DNA of 64,000 nucleotides from Lathyrus oleraceus (Eukaryota; Streptophyta; Magnoliopsida; Fabales; Fabaceae). Below are positions 1 to 12,697 of the stretch, one piece after another. A model generated the notes under the pieces. The model was not told the DNA's origin and searched no databases. It saw only the letters and a list, made by a program, of their open reading frames with translations. Where the stretch lies: positions 37,695,199 to 37,759,198 of the forward strand of contig NC_066581.1 of NCBI RefSeq assembly GCF_024323335.1. The letters are read 5' to 3'. The translations under genes were made by a program, and so were the position numbers. How positions within the stretch are numbered: position 1 is the stretch's first letter; each line of letters opens with the position of its first letter.

Positions 1-1
1 T

Positions 2-259
2 GGTCAGTTGTATCAACAGAGAATGAAGGAAGCATTCGACAAGAAGGTCAAGCCTCGTGTGTTCCGAGAAGGTGACCTTGTGCTCAAGAAAGTTTTGTCC
101 TTCGCGCCCGATTCCAGGGGCAAGTGGACTCCAAACTACGAGGGTCCATATGTTGTTAAGAGAGCCTTTTCAGGCGGTGCTTTGATGCTTACAACAATGG
201 ATGGGGAGGATTTCACTCGTCCTGTGAATTCAGATGCAGTCAAGAGATACTTTGCCTAA
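2..259 (+). CDS. Ogre A pol polyprotein, C-terminal end (integrase tail)
   Basis: An open frame enters at the left edge and ends at a TAA at 257-259. It encodes the conserved C-terminal tail of Ogre integrase: a basic stretch, then the G-D-L-V-L-K-K motif, G-K-W-T-P-N-Y-E-G-P-Y, and a final block ending in K-R-Y-F-A. The same tail, about 80-90% similar by eye, closes pol of Ogre C (42526-42801) and Ogre E (54335 on the minus strand). No internal ATG is needed, since this is the end of a polyprotein translated from far upstream. The frame is open across all visible codons, so this end of the element is intact. Confidence 0.85.
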   Translation, partial: GQLYQQRMKEAFDKKVKPRVFREGDLVLKKVLSFAPDSRGKWTPNYEGPYVVKRAFSGGALMLTTMDGEDFTRPVNSDAVKRYFA

Positions 260-318
260 AAAAAAGAAAGTATATGCAAATGAAAAAACAAATAAATAAA
301 AAAAAACAGAATAGCTCG

Positions 319-478
319 CTAAGTTGAAAACCCGAAAGGGCGGCTTAGGCAAAAATGAGCGTCTCGGTGGAGAACCCGCAAGGGTAATTCAGGCAAAAAT
401 TAGAGACTTGAAAAGAAAAAGATATATTTGCATCCCGCTAGATTGAGTACCTCACTCTGGGGCAATCTAGGCAAAAAT
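319..478 (+). repeat. hairpin-GGCAAAAAT array of Ogre A (three modules)
   Basis: Three modules begin 60 nt after the pol stop. Each is a hairpin followed by GCAAAAAT. Module 1 pairs 319-326 with 341-348 and contains CCC-GAAA-GGG. Module 2 pairs 368-371 with 388-391 and contains CCC-GCAA-GGG. Module 3 pairs 438-445 (CTAGATTG) with 463-470 (CAATCTAG). The same arrangement occurs in Ogre C and, on the minus strand, in Ogre E with different but still pairing stems. Function is unknown; conserved RNA structure is inferred from compensatory differences. Confidence 0.75.
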
Positions 479-3282
479 TAGGGATTTGGCAAGTAACTGC
501 ATCCTGACAAGACTTTCTGTTCATCAGTCGTCATTTCGTCAGAAGATTCTCGATTCATCGTCAACTGAAGCTTCGGATACATCGAGATTCAAATTGGTAG
601 AGAAAGGATCATTATGTTCAATGTAGCCCTCTTCCAATATATATCACTGATTTCAAATTTGTACAGATCTATGGAGCCTCGCCATTTGCAGACTACCATT
701 CTATCAAATCAATTTGAGCTTTTTATCCAATTATTTGCACTCCTATTTGTTTCAATGCAACAAATGTTTTGCATGTTTTAAATTGATAAAATGTCATTGT
801 TTTAAACAAATCAATTTTTTCAAAATTTTTGTTTTAAACAAAGTGAATATTCACAAGATTGAAAGGATACTCAAGAATATCTCAGTGCTCTCCCGAGGGT
901 GGCATGATTCCCAACAGGTAAGACATTTGTTCATATTCCTGGTTTGGTGGTATCTTCTTTCTTCAGATCTTTGTTGAGGCTGTTCCTCGAACAGAGTTGT
1001 TGTTGGGGTTGTTCCCCAGTACAGTAGCAGAGTGCTGTTGAAGACTTTGTTTTCTCCAGCAGCAGTTTTCCCCTAGCATGGGTGTTTTCTTGTGAAGTTT
1101 CGGCGGTCGATGGTTTGTCATCTTGGTGCCCCGTCACCTTTCTCCAGTAGGTCGTATACCCCCGGACTTTATTTGTCTCCTCAGCACAGCCATGAGTAAC
1201 TGATTGATTGATACTCCCCTCGGAGTCGCGAGTAGAACTGTTATTAATACCCCCCACCAGGGTTGCAAGTGGAGTTGTTACCGCTTTTCCCCATGCAGCG
1301 TGCCAGCAGAATTTGTCTGTTTCCTCAGCACGATCGTTTTCTTTTGAAGACTTGGTAAGTCAGTGGTTTGATACCCGGTACTCTACCTTTTCCCCGGCGA
1401 AGTCGTCTGTGGAATTGTTGCTATCTCTCCATCAGAGTTATTCTCTCCGGCAGAGCAGGATTTATTTTCCTACTCAGTGGTTGATTGGGTTGACATCCCA
1501 GTTTTTCAACCATCCGTTCCTCAGCATAGTCTGCAGAGTGTTCGTTGTGGCAGCTTTGTCTGTTGAATACTCCTTCAACCCCCGGTATGGTCGGATGATG
1601 GCGCTAGCCTCCGATGAACGGATTAATTTCCTGACTATTTGTGATACTCAGTAGAGTGGCTTGTATTGCAGAATCTACTTGTTGTGATCAATTTGCTGTA
1701 TATTCTCCCCAAGTGGAGTGGTTTGTTGCAGAATCTACTTGTGTGATCTGTCCTCCCTCAGTGGTTTGTTCCCAAGAGAGTAGCCGACAGTTTTCCCCAG
1801 TAGAGTTGCTTATGCAGTTAGATTCTATCTGGATGATATCACTCTCCCTCAGTGGGTTGTTCCCCAGCGGAGTTATGTGTTTTTGCTTCTACAGCAGTTC
1901 GTGCAACGCACCCTTTGTTTCTCAGTTAACACTGGGATCCCCTGCAGATATACTCTGGGATTTCTCTTGTTCCCCTACAGATTGGTCTTGGTGGCTCTTG
2001 CCCGTTGTGACTTTCTGTACCCTGTTTGGGTTGTTTCCTGATATCTATGATTCTCTGCTTTTTCAGCAGTACCTGCAGATCTTTGCTTTTCAGCATGTAG
2101 ATCTCCGCAGATTGGCTCTCCAGCTGGTTTTTCCCCTGGAAGTATAATACCGGACGTTGTTCCTGAACCTGTTTGTGTTAGAAGTGTCTGTTTTGTCAGC
2201 ATTCATCAAACATAAATCACGCATATTCATGCATATTCATAAACATTCAGATATTCATGTTGCATTCTTGCCATATATCCTTTGTTTGTCGTGTCTCCTG
2301 CTATGGTGATATAGATCTCTTTACAGATCTCCCCAAGCAGATGTCGGGTGTTTAAAATCTCTCCATATAGAGTCAACCCCATAAGCAGAAAAAGTTTGTC
2401 TTTCCTTCTGCAGTTCCCCACTGAGATATATCCTCGTGGATGACGGTTTCTTCCGTTTCCTCCCAACATATATTGGGATGGATGTTCCTATTTGAGTTAT
2501 ATCCTCATTAGGACGTGTATTTATTCAGTTCGTCTTTTCGGATCATTCCCGAATTGACTATTTGTCAGATATCTTGTGCTTCCCAGTGGGTTGTTCCCCA
2601 GCGGAATGTTTTTGGACCTCTACCCTCATACCGGTAGTTGTAAGTCCTACTTTTCCTGGCTTTCTTGACAGAATTTGTGGTTATACACCTTTTATTCTCC
2701 AGCCAGAGTTTTTGGTTTTCTACCTACTACCCGGGTAGTTGTAAATCCTATTTTCCTGCTTTTCAGCAGTTTGTGGTTTGTTATAAACCCTATTTTGGTT
2801 TCCCGTGCGGATTTGTGATTTGTTCTATCCCCACGCGGAGTTTTTGGTCTTCTACCCCGTATTCGGTAGATGTAAACCCTAATTTTTGTGGTTGTCTTCA
2901 TTCAATATTTGATGATGATTTTCCTTTTGCTTGTATAAGTTGCTCAGATCAGCACTTATATCCTCAGCAAGTCTTTTGTGGATAATTGCCGTATGCTAGC
3001 AGTTTTATCCCCAGTGGGTCTTTTCACCGTATGCTAGTGATTTGTTCCCCGGATCATTGGTTGTTTACCAGTGCATCCCCAGCTAGTCCCTGTCGATAAT
3101 TGCAGGATGCTTGCAAATTATCATCAGCAGTTCGCCTTTCATTTACCCTTTTGTTGGTAATGTCTGTTGCTTCTTTGATTGGTTATCATTATATACCTAG
3201 TTTGGTATCCCAATGCCTTTCTGTTCGGTTGATTTATCCTTTTTTAACCCAGTAACCGGTTGTGGATAATCTTCCTTGCGAG

Positions 3283-4170
3283 TATATTATTCACGGTCTG
3301 CCGGTAATGAATAATATATCTCATGCACTCTTCAGTCGAAGCCTTTTGTGTTTCCCCAGTCGAGTAAGATTCGTTTTTCCCTTTGCGGAGTCGAATATTC
3401 TTGTTGTTGGATAATTGTCGGATGCTTGCAATTTATCCCTCTGAGTTGTCTTTCGTTTACCCGTATGCTTGGTATCGATTGTCTCTCTTTTTGGTTAGTC
3501 ACCTATTATATACCCAGTAACCGGTATCTCTGGTGTCTTTTCCTTTCGAGTATATTATTCACGGTCTGCCGGTAATGAATAATATATCTCATGCGCTCTT
3601 TAGTTGGAATCCTTTGTTGATTTTCCCCAACTGAGCAAGATTCGTATTCTTTGTAGAATCGAATAGCCATCCTTTAACCAGTTGTGTTTTTGGATGATGA
3701 GTGTTTTGGAAGTGAAAACCAATTCACGTTTTCGGTAGATCACCTATTATATACCCAGTAACCGGTATCTCTGGTGTTTCTTACCATGCGAGTTTATTAT
3801 CTACGTTCTGACGGTAATAGATAATATATCTCATGCGAGTATCTTATCCACGGTCTGCCGGTAATGGATATTATATCTCATGCACTCTTTGGGTTTGTGT
3901 CCCCAGTTGAGTAAGATTCGTTTTCCCGTTGTGGATTCGAATACCCATCCTGTAAGTCGATTTGCTTTTTCAAGCCCTCCTTTCGGATGATGAGTGTTTT
4001 GGAAATGAAAACCAATTCACGTCTTCGGATTTTATCCTATAAACAACCCAGTAACCGGTTCAGGATAATTTTCCATTCGAGTATATTATTCACGGTCTGC
4101 CGGTAATGAATAATATGTCTCATCTGAGTATTCTATCCACGTTCTGACGGTAATGGATATTATATCTCGT
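3283..4170 (+). repeat. six TCTG-loop hairpin repeats in the Ogre A 3' UTR
   Basis: Copies lie at 3283-3318, 3551-3586, 3793-3828, 3840-3877, 4082-4117 and 4130-4170. Each has an outer AT-rich stem, an inner 3-bp stem closing a TCTG loop, then GTAA and the returning outer arm. The inner stem is CGG/CCG in some copies and CGT/ACG in others. The outer stem ends TTCA/TGAA, TCTA/TAGA or TCCA/TGGA. All changes keep pairing. Copies are spaced irregularly and interleaved with a shared CCCAGTAACCGGT block. Confidence 0.75.
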
Positions 4171-4933
4171 TCGCTCTTGAGTCGATCTTTCGATTGTTTT
4201 CCCCTCAGAGTAAGATTCATTTTCCTTGTGGAATTGAATGTCCATCCTATAAACAAGTTTGCTTTCGCTCTCTTCAGGATGATGAGTGTTTTGGAAGTGA
4301 AATCCATTTCACGCTTTGGTCGGTCACCTATTATATACCCAGTAACCGGTATCCTTGGTGTTCCCTCCTTTCTGCTCCCTATTATGACCTCGGTCCCCCT
4401 GTGGAGTCAGATTTTCCTGAGTTTGTTACCCGTATGCCTGGTAACATCTCATTTGCTTTGTTATTTCCCCAGTGGAACCTTTTGTTGCTTCTCCTCAGGA
4501 GTCAGCTTGTGTCTTTCCAATGGATTTATTTTCCATTTGGAATTCTTTTCCCAGTGTGAGTCCTTCACTCCCCAGTGAGTTCTCCAGTCTGTTTTCCTGT
4601 TTTCCTTAATCAGAGTCGTGTTTTGATCACGTTATGTCAGTTTCGTTTTTTCCCCAGTCTGGAGTCGTGTATTGTTCACACGTTTCTTTTTCTTCTATTA
4701 TCCCCATAGAGTCTTGTTAGAGTCTCTGTTCCTGGTGAGTGTACTACTCCGATGGATCGTCTTTTCTTCTGTGTGAATTATACTCCCCACAGAATTTGTG
4801 TCTTTTACATGCATACATTTGCATCATGAGGTCTCTTAGGGACCAAAATTTGTCTCATTACTGTTATTTAAGTCCATTCTACCGCGTCGAGATGAAGATT
4901 TCTAAACTTCACTTCTCCGGCTAGAATGACCTT

Positions 4934-4946
4934 AAATAGGGGCATC
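4934..4946 (+). other. polypurine tract of Ogre A
   Basis: The AAATAGGGGCATC stretch lies directly before the LTR start TGTAAG. It is nearly identical to the tracts before the LTRs of Ogre C (45801-45813) and Ogre E (52100-52111, minus strand). Position and sequence fit the plus-strand primer of reverse transcription. Confidence 0.75.
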
Positions 4947-6252
4947 TGTAAGACCCCAATTTTGGGCCCTAAGATCCCTCATGGCCCATATCATTCACAT
5001 CATAACCTCAAGGATCACTGCATGCCTTTTCCCTCCTAGTGGGTAGATTGCCTTGTGGTTTGTTTCTTGATCACCAAGCATACTTTGCATTTGTATATCT
5101 TTGCCTTTCATATGTTTATCATTCAAAAGTACAAAAATATTGTCAGTCTAACCTTGTTGCTTGCAGTTGAAGCAGTCATCAGCAATTAGGTCAAAGTCAG
5201 TCTTTGATCAGTCAAAGCAATGGATGGTGGCCATTCTTGCAGAATTTGGGCACCATGTTCAATAATCAAAAGTTCATATGACTTGAGACATCATTTGAAG
5301 TCGAGTCCTCAAAGAATTAGGGTTGGGAATTCATCAGAAGAGGATCAGTCATTCAAAACCCTAGCAAAGTCAAACTTGGTCAACAGTTGATTTAATCAAG
5401 AATTTGATGGATAGAATTGATCTGAAGGAGTTCATTCATGCTTGTATAAGCCTCATATATCATGTCAAGCCTCATCATGGAAGAAAATCAAGTCAAATCA
5501 GAAATTTTCCAGAAATAGAAAGTGGACCTGTAATTTCAACTGCCAAAAATGGAAACTTCTTGATCTTAAACTTACATCATGATACAAGCTCCAAATGAAT
5601 TTTTGCCCAACATGAAAGTTGAAGATCTTGTCTTCCCATTTTCAAAAAGTCCAAGAACATCAAAATCCCATGTGTGGTTGTCAAGATATGATCAAATCAT
5701 TTTCACCAAATTTTGAACTTCAACAAGCCATATCTCTCAAACCATAAGGCCAAATTTGGTGGGGTTTTTTCCTACAAACCACATTTTTCATCCTCTTTCC
5801 AAAAATATAAATTTCATGACCTAAAACCTTACCATTCAAAATGGCATTTTTGGACCTATTTCATTTAAAATCAAAGTTTGACTCAAAGTTGACTTTTTGA
5901 TTTATGGACTTTTTCTCATTTTTGCCAATTGGGAAATGTTCCATATATCATTTGTGACTTGCTTCAATCCCAAATTCATGTCCATACCATTACTATACCA
6001 TAATTTTGGCAAAAGTGCATAATTTGTTAGTTTTTGCAAAGGAGAGCATAAGAGTAAAAGAGAGTACAACAAGGACAGCAGGTCTGCAGCACACAAAACA
6101 GCAATTGTGCTGGCCACTAGCAGCTTGTAGCAGGCCCAAACTCTCAGCAAAAACACACCTCCACTTCATTTATGGATAGTTAGCAATTTTGGCAAATGGA
6201 GCTCATTAAGCTAATCCAGCTTATCATTCCTTAAACCAATCTAAAACAGACA

Positions 6253-6259
6253 TATAAAG
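6253..6259 (+). promoter_or_regulatory. possible TATA box in Ogre A LTR
   Basis: TATAAAG lies about 1.3 kb into the LTR, comparable to the clearer TATAAATACA 1.5 kb into the LTR of Ogre C. It is followed by a C/A-rich leader-like stretch. The assignment rests only on sequence and relative position. Confidence 0.35.
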
Positions 6260-7039
6260 TCTCTTTTCTGACATTTGCAGCCCTAGTGTTCACAGCCTCC
6301 ACAGACCAAAAACCCTCATTCTCTCTTCTTGCATTTTTGGCAATTGGCTTTTTTCTGCATAAACCATCAACAAACCTCAAATACCCTTGATTCCTCCACG
6401 ACCTAACCATCATTTAGAACCTTTTGCAAGCATGATTCACCACCTGTTTTGCAGCTCGAATTCTGTTTTCTCTAAGAGCACTCCAATGACAGATTGAGAT
6501 TTGGGACCTAATCAAGCTTTGTTGAGCTAAGAGGCTTCAAGCGGCATCATCATAAACGTGGACCTGCACCTGTTTGCACTCAAATCAACCAAAACAGCAC
6601 TGCCTCTGCTTCTGCTCTTCACATTGGTAAACTTTCGAATCCTTCATTTTCTAAATCTATGCTATGCCTTGTATTGTTCATGATGTGCTGAGCCCATTGC
6701 AATTTGTGGCATGTAAAATAGTAGAGTTATACATGAAAAATCTGATTTCAAAGTAATATGTCCAAAGTTGCCTTGGTATGTTTTTTGTTGTTTTAGCTCG
6801 ATTTAGTGATGATAGCTGCTAGAATATGCATGAATGATGTTTGTTTGACATGTTGGTGGGTATAGTTTCATTCTTTGGGCCTGTTTGGTTCTTGATGATT
6901 TTACATGATGATGTTGCTTACTGCTGTTCAAAACCCTAAACCCTGCCAAGAAATCCTCATGAAATGTGTTCTGATTGCTGATGTTGTGATGCTACATAAG
7001 TACTGATGCTATATCATTGTGTGCTTTTTGCTCAAACTT

Positions 7040-9180
7040 TGTTTAAAAATGACCACATAATGCCGTTGCCCAAACTTATCAGATGCCCAAATTTTCCCAT
7101 GATTTTGATGCTGTTTGTTGATTGTTGTTCATGAACATGAGCTTGAAGTTGCCAAGCCATGCTGTTGTTTGTTTTTGTTTGTTTCGATGATGATGAAGTT
7201 GAACATGTGTGCGGCTGTTGTTGAAACCTTGTTTTTTCCAAAAATCGTGTTTTATGAAGATTGTCTATTGTTGTTGCTCATGCTACTTGAAATATTTCAA
7301 TACCTTGCTGCAGTGTAGAACATTATGAGCATGCCTAGAAAATTTACATGATCCATGTTGAATGCTGTTGTTTGTTGGCTGTGTGAGCATCACCATGAAA
7401 ACCATGCTGCATCTTTTAAAACCCTCATTGATTTGTCAAGGCTATGCTGTTGGGTGGTGTGATCGAATCATGTTGTTTAATGTTTGTTGATAACATGAAG
7501 ATAATACCATGCTGTGGTTTATTTGGTTTGGTTGATAAATGATGATGAATGTGTGATTGGTGATGAATCATGTTGCTGTTGCTGCTATACCATGCATGCT
7601 GTTTCGAAACTTGCCATGACTTCAATGTTGGTTACATAAACCCTGCTGCTGATTTGCTGTCTTAATATGCCCAAACTTTCCATGGTTCATGTTTGTTGTT
7701 GTTGGTTAATACTGCATTTTGATGATGAATATTACTACCATGCTGTTGTCTGTTTTGTTTGGATGTTAATGCACACATGATACTATTGCTGCCAAAACCT
7801 TGCAACCAATTTTGAAGTTCCTTGGAAACCTTACTTGATGTTGCTTATGATAAGTACATAATGTTGAAAACCATGCTAGTTAAACTCTGCTGCTGTATTG
7901 GTATTGGTATGATCACTTGTACTGCTATGGACTGTTTGCTGTGAGAACCTTGCTGCTGCTTCTAATGCCTTAAGCTGCCATGAAAATCCATATGCTTTAA
8001 GCTGCCATACTAATTATGATATGCTATTGTGTGTTTGATGTTTGGATTTGCTTGGATGTTGATGAAAATGCCAAGCCATGCTGCACATGTCCTGCCATTG
8101 TGTTTAGACCTTAAACTCATGTTCAAAAATTCTTGATTGTGTTTGCCGAAGTTAATGATGTGCTTGTTTAATCTTTCTGGTTTTGTTGAAATTTCATGAT
8201 GATTGATGAATGATGAAGCATACTGTTGTTTTGAACCTTATTCCTGTCCAGAATTTCTTCATGCTTATGTTGTCCTGCTATTAGCTAGGATTGCTTGTTG
8301 ATAAATGCTCATGGCCATGTCTTATTGTGGGTGTTGTTGTTCATGATTTGGTGGTTGATGCTTGAATAATGAAGATGAATGCTGTTAGATTTGGGAATCC
8401 TAAGTTCAGTTCCAGAAATTTAAGGTTCTTGTGTTTTGTTTGTTTGAATGGTAATAGCATGAGTATCATCTATTTCATTGAATGCTATTTGGAGCTGTTT
8501 GAATTGATGATGAACTTGATACCATGACCATTGCTGTTGTCGAATGTGCCCTGCTGTTTGTGATGAACACTGTTGATGATGAATATGCTGTGCTGCTATG
8601 TGCTGTTGTTTGGATGCTGTTTACATGATGATGATGGTTGATTGCTGCTGTTTCTAAAACCATAGAACAGAACTCTCCATAGATTTTTCCCATGAGCATG
8701 CTTGTTCCAATGCTGTTTGATGTTGTTGATGCTTGCTGTTATTCTGCAACTGTAACTTTTGTTCAGGAAATTCCATTTGTTTTTGATTGTTTTGTTGATT
8801 GGTTAATGAGGATGCTGTTACCATACTATGGAAATATCGACTGATTATTGAATGTTAGTGATGATGATGCCCTTGCCATGCTGTTTATGTGCTGTTGCAT
8901 GATGTTGTTGCTTGGTCAAATTTTGCATGATGTTGATTGTTTGAATGTCACAAATACCATGCTGCTATGCTAGAGCCCTGCTGTTATGCTTGAATATCGC
9001 TCAGAAAATCCACATGGTTGATGTTTGATTGTGTTGTTTGCTGTTGTTTGGATTGTAGTAGGAACATTCCCATACCATGCTTTTTGAATGATGTTTGGTT
9101 TGAACTTACTTGACATGCCATGATGTTGTTGCTGGTCGAGTGTTTTGTGATGATGTTGTTGAACCCAGTTGCCAGGCCAT
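7040..9180 (+). repeat. TGCTGTTG/GATGATG-rich degenerate region in Ogre A LTR
   Basis: About 2.1 kb of the LTR is dominated by scattered TGCTGTTG, CCATGCTG, GTTGTTG and GATGATGA words without a fixed period. It encodes no convincing protein. Minus-strand open frames here are His/Gln/Asn-rich, as expected from the word bias. It looks like a diffuse simple-sequence expansion inside the LTR. Confidence 0.6.
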
Positions 9181-11452
9181 GCCATAAACCCTAGGGTTTT
9201 TCCAACTCAGAAAAATTTGAATAGTTTAGCTCGTGTACTGTTCCATTGGCTGAGAGCCAATGGGAACATTTCGTTTCCCCCATCAAAACGCTGCAGTTTT
9301 GTTAAGTGACTGCGCTAATTACACAATTGCCATTGGTTGACTTTGCTTTGACCACTTTGCCATGCCATTTTGTTCATCTTGCTTCATTATTTCACTCAAC
9401 TTAAGCAATTCATTTTTAATTCATTTTTCATCCAAAAATTATGATTCTTTTTCCATGATGTTCATGATTGAGTCTATTATTTAATTATGAATTTTAATTA
9501 ATTTTTCATGTTCTGGATTTTAAATGATAATTAATTTTTCAACATGTATGCATAAATGATACACTGTTCCATTCCTTTTGCGAAATTGTCATATTGCATC
9601 CAATGCCTTTGAATTTTTTTTGTGGTGAAACTAGACACATTGATCTTCATTTCCATATAAAGTTTGTGCATTTATCATTTGTGGATTGAGAGTTATGATT
9701 TTTTGAAGTTATGTGTTGCATTTGGTGCTATACCATGATCATGCATTTTCACAATTTTTGTTCACATGCTTCCTCTTATCCAAATCACCTGAAATTTTGC
9801 ATGAATGATCCTTCACATGTCTAGTTTGTGTATGAATTTTCTTGGATTTAATCTTGCTGTTTTCCATTTAATTGAGAATTTTCTTCCATATGTGGTCATT
9901 TGTTGACTTTTTGTGCTATGCCTTGCCAAATCTTTTGTGGAATTCTCATATCTTATCACATGACCATGAAATTTCATATGTGATAACTAGACATCTCAAG
10001 CTTTGCATTGGTGTTAATCTCATTCATTTCTCTTCTGTTTTCAAATTGATATGATTTTTTTGAAGTTGACCTATGCTTGTTGACTTTCACCATGCTTACT
10101 TGAATTTGGTTTGACTTCATGAATTTCATTGACTGCCTTCCTCTCATCCAAATGCCATGAAATTTTGCATGCTTGCCATGTTAGATGTTAGGATTGAGTG
10201 TGATTTATTTCATAATTTTTGAGAATGTTTGAGTTGACTTTTGAATGAAGTCTTTGCTGTTGACTTTTGTATGCTTCTCTTGCCATGCTTTGCATCCCTT
10301 TGCACATGAAATGATCATAATGCATGATATAATTATGAATCCAATTGAGAATGCTTCTTGAATGTTTAAACTTGGTTTGGGTTGACTTTTTCTTGCTGCC
10401 TTGACTTTTTCTGTCATCTTTGACCCTAGGCTAGTCCTAGTGGTCTTCTAAGCTTACAATTGAGCTGTTTGTTTCAGGTTGAGCACCAATGCCCCAAAGA
10501 CCTTTCAATTTTGACTAAGTTGGTTGTTTATCATGTGCTAACCCTTGTTTTGTAGGTGACTCATATACTTGAGTCTTTGTGCCTTGCACAATTGGTCCCT
10601 CTGTGTGACTATTGGTTCATTTCATTTTGCTTTTGACTGTTGACTTGTTTACTAATGAGTTTGACTTTTTCAGGTACTTTAGTTGCCTAAGTTCTTTGAA
10701 CTTGATTGCTTGCTTTGCTTTTTAGCATTTGCTTTGAGGTATAATTACTTCTTCTTCATGTAGTCTGGAGACCCGGTCTGTTATTTGACCGGGCAAACTG
10801 TCTGAAGTCCTCCTTAAGAGGCAATGCCTGTGTGTGTTTAATTTTGTCCTAAGCAGGAAAAGTCCTTCAAGTAAGGCAATTGGTGGAAGGTAGGGATAAG
10901 CAATCTATCCCCCACTATTCAGTGTGTCCTCTCTCTGCTCCCATTACATGGTTGAAGCATTGAGATAAATACCCAAGATCTAATCGAGTCAATAATGTGG
11001 AGAGAGTCCCTACTTTCTGAACTCCCACACTTTCTTTGATGCTCTCTCTTATTTGAGATAGAAGCAATGAGGCACACCCCTCATCTCCTTTTCATCTGCT
11101 TCACCTGAGCCCCTCAATGGCCAGGTTAAGAGCAACCTTTACCCATTACAGTGGACTTTCAAAGTCAAACCCTCTTGTGTGAGCCCCAATTGTTTGGCTA
11201 TAGAGTGTGTTGTTTGCTATTCATTGATTGATTGATTGCTTCATATGCACTTGCTTGCCTGTATGCTATGCATTTATCATCATCATCAATTGCCATTAGT
11301 GCATGATCATCTCATTTGTTTTGTGATGTTATCATTGTTGCTTGCCCATTGAGGACAATTGTAAGTCCATCTCTTTTGGCCTTTGCTCCTGTGATATGGA
11401 AGGATAGAGTGTAAGACCTCATTGGTCACTCATATCTTCTGTTTATCTGTGT

Positions 11453-12110
11453 GTATGTGAGGATACAGTTATAAGTCCCTGTAAGTTGGCATCTGTTGTC
11501 CTGTGATCATGATTTGATCTGTTTGTTGTGTATGTGAGGATACAGTTATAAGTCCCTGTAAGTTGGCATCTGTTATCCTGTGATCATAATTTGATCTGTT
11601 TGGTTTGTATGTGAGGTTGCAGTTATAAGTCCCTGTAAGTTGGCATCTGCTTTCCTGTGATCATCGTTTGTTTCATCTGTTTGTATGAGAGGTTGCAATT
11701 ATAAGTCCCTGTAAGTTGGCATTTGCATTCCTGTGATCATATTGTTGCTTTTGTTCTTGTATGTGAGGATCCATTGTAAGTCCCTGTAATGTGGCATTGG
11801 ATTTCCTGTGAGCATACTGTGGAGTTAACCTAAGTCCAGATAAATTGGCAGTTGACTTCCATATTTCATCTTTGTTCTTTTCTTTTGAGGAGATCGGTGT
11901 AAGTCCATTGAGTGGCATCTGATATCCTGTTCTGTTTTAGGAGACTGGTGTAAATCCATCTATTGGTATCCGGTATCCGCTTTTGTTTTCTTTGCCTGTG
12001 GAGAGTAGTGTAAGACCATTGAGTGGCATCTGATATCCCGTTTTGTTTTAGGAGATTGGTATAAGACCATTGATTGGCATCCGATATCCGCTTTTGCTTG
12101 CTTTGCTTGT
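11453..12110 (+). repeat. degenerate ~76-bp tandem repeats in Ogre A LTR
   Basis: Units start near 11453, 11531, 11608, 11683 and 11759 and share GTGAGG, then ATAAGTCCCTGTAAG, then TTGGCATCTG and CCTGTGATCAT. Weaker derivatives with GTAAGACCATTGA and GGCATCTGATATCC continue to about 12110. The copies are diverged, so the array is old. Two minus-strand open frames across it are repeat artefacts. Confidence 0.65.
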
Positions 12111-12697
12111 TTGTTATTATCCATTGCTATTCCAAAGGACACACTTGAATCATCTGCTATATGATTTCAAGAAGTGAACCTTCTAAGAAGTTTTACTATC
12201 CATCCTTCATCCATTCATCCCTCATTATGTCCTAGACTTTTTCACACTTTATCTTTCAAACTTGACGTAAGGGTTGTGCAAACATTTTCATGTTTTCTAA
12301 CTAAAAAACCTGGACTCAAGTCCTTGACCTTTTTTCAAACTTCATTTCATAATACTTATTCGAATTGATCTTAATCATACTTTGACTTCATTTTCATAAT
12401 CACAATCAGTAATTCCACTCATTCACTTGTTTTGGCTTTGTCCATTAATCTTTTCATACATGATCTATAGGTTTGATTTATCTTAGTGGTTGATGTTAAT
12501 CTCACCTTTTGTCTTTAGTGATTGAATTGTAAGCCTTCCTCGCCTATTATAGGGTTAACCCCTCCCTGGCCAGTTGAAGCTGTTCTCACATGGTGGACGT
12601 TGTTGTCTGTATAAGGTTGAGTTTTCTCCCGTGGATAACGTAAGACCTAGGGTTTGTGTTTAAAATTGAACCTAACCCACTTTTGGAAATCTTTTAG

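Larger units (their letters stand above)
260..4946 (+). other. 3' untranslated region of Ogre A
   Basis: This stretch of about 4.7 kb lies between the pol stop and the polypurine tract. I find no protein family in it. It is pyrimidine-rich on the + strand and built from short degenerate modules: a hairpin array just after pol, recurring CCCCAGYRGAGT-like motifs, CTACC...GGTAG hairpins and six copies of a TCTG-loop hairpin. Long variable 3' UTRs are known for Ogre elements and are a documented source of satellite repeats in Fabeae. Open frames at 1208-1654, 1641-2147 and 4153-4578 look like by-products of low-complexity composition. Confidence 0.8.

Noticed and set aside
1208..2147. Two consecutive ORFs of 148 and 168 codons in the Ogre A 3' UTR
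   Set aside because: Ser/Cys/Phe/Leu-rich translation of pyrimidine-rich DNA; no family, no conserved counterpart in Ogre C or E.
4153..4578. Overlapping ORFs of 141 and 121 codons
   Set aside because: They cross the hairpin repeats in different frames and resemble composition artefacts.
7032..9185. Small minus-strand His/Gln-rich ORFs
   Set aside because: Generated by the TGCTGTTG word bias of the LTR.
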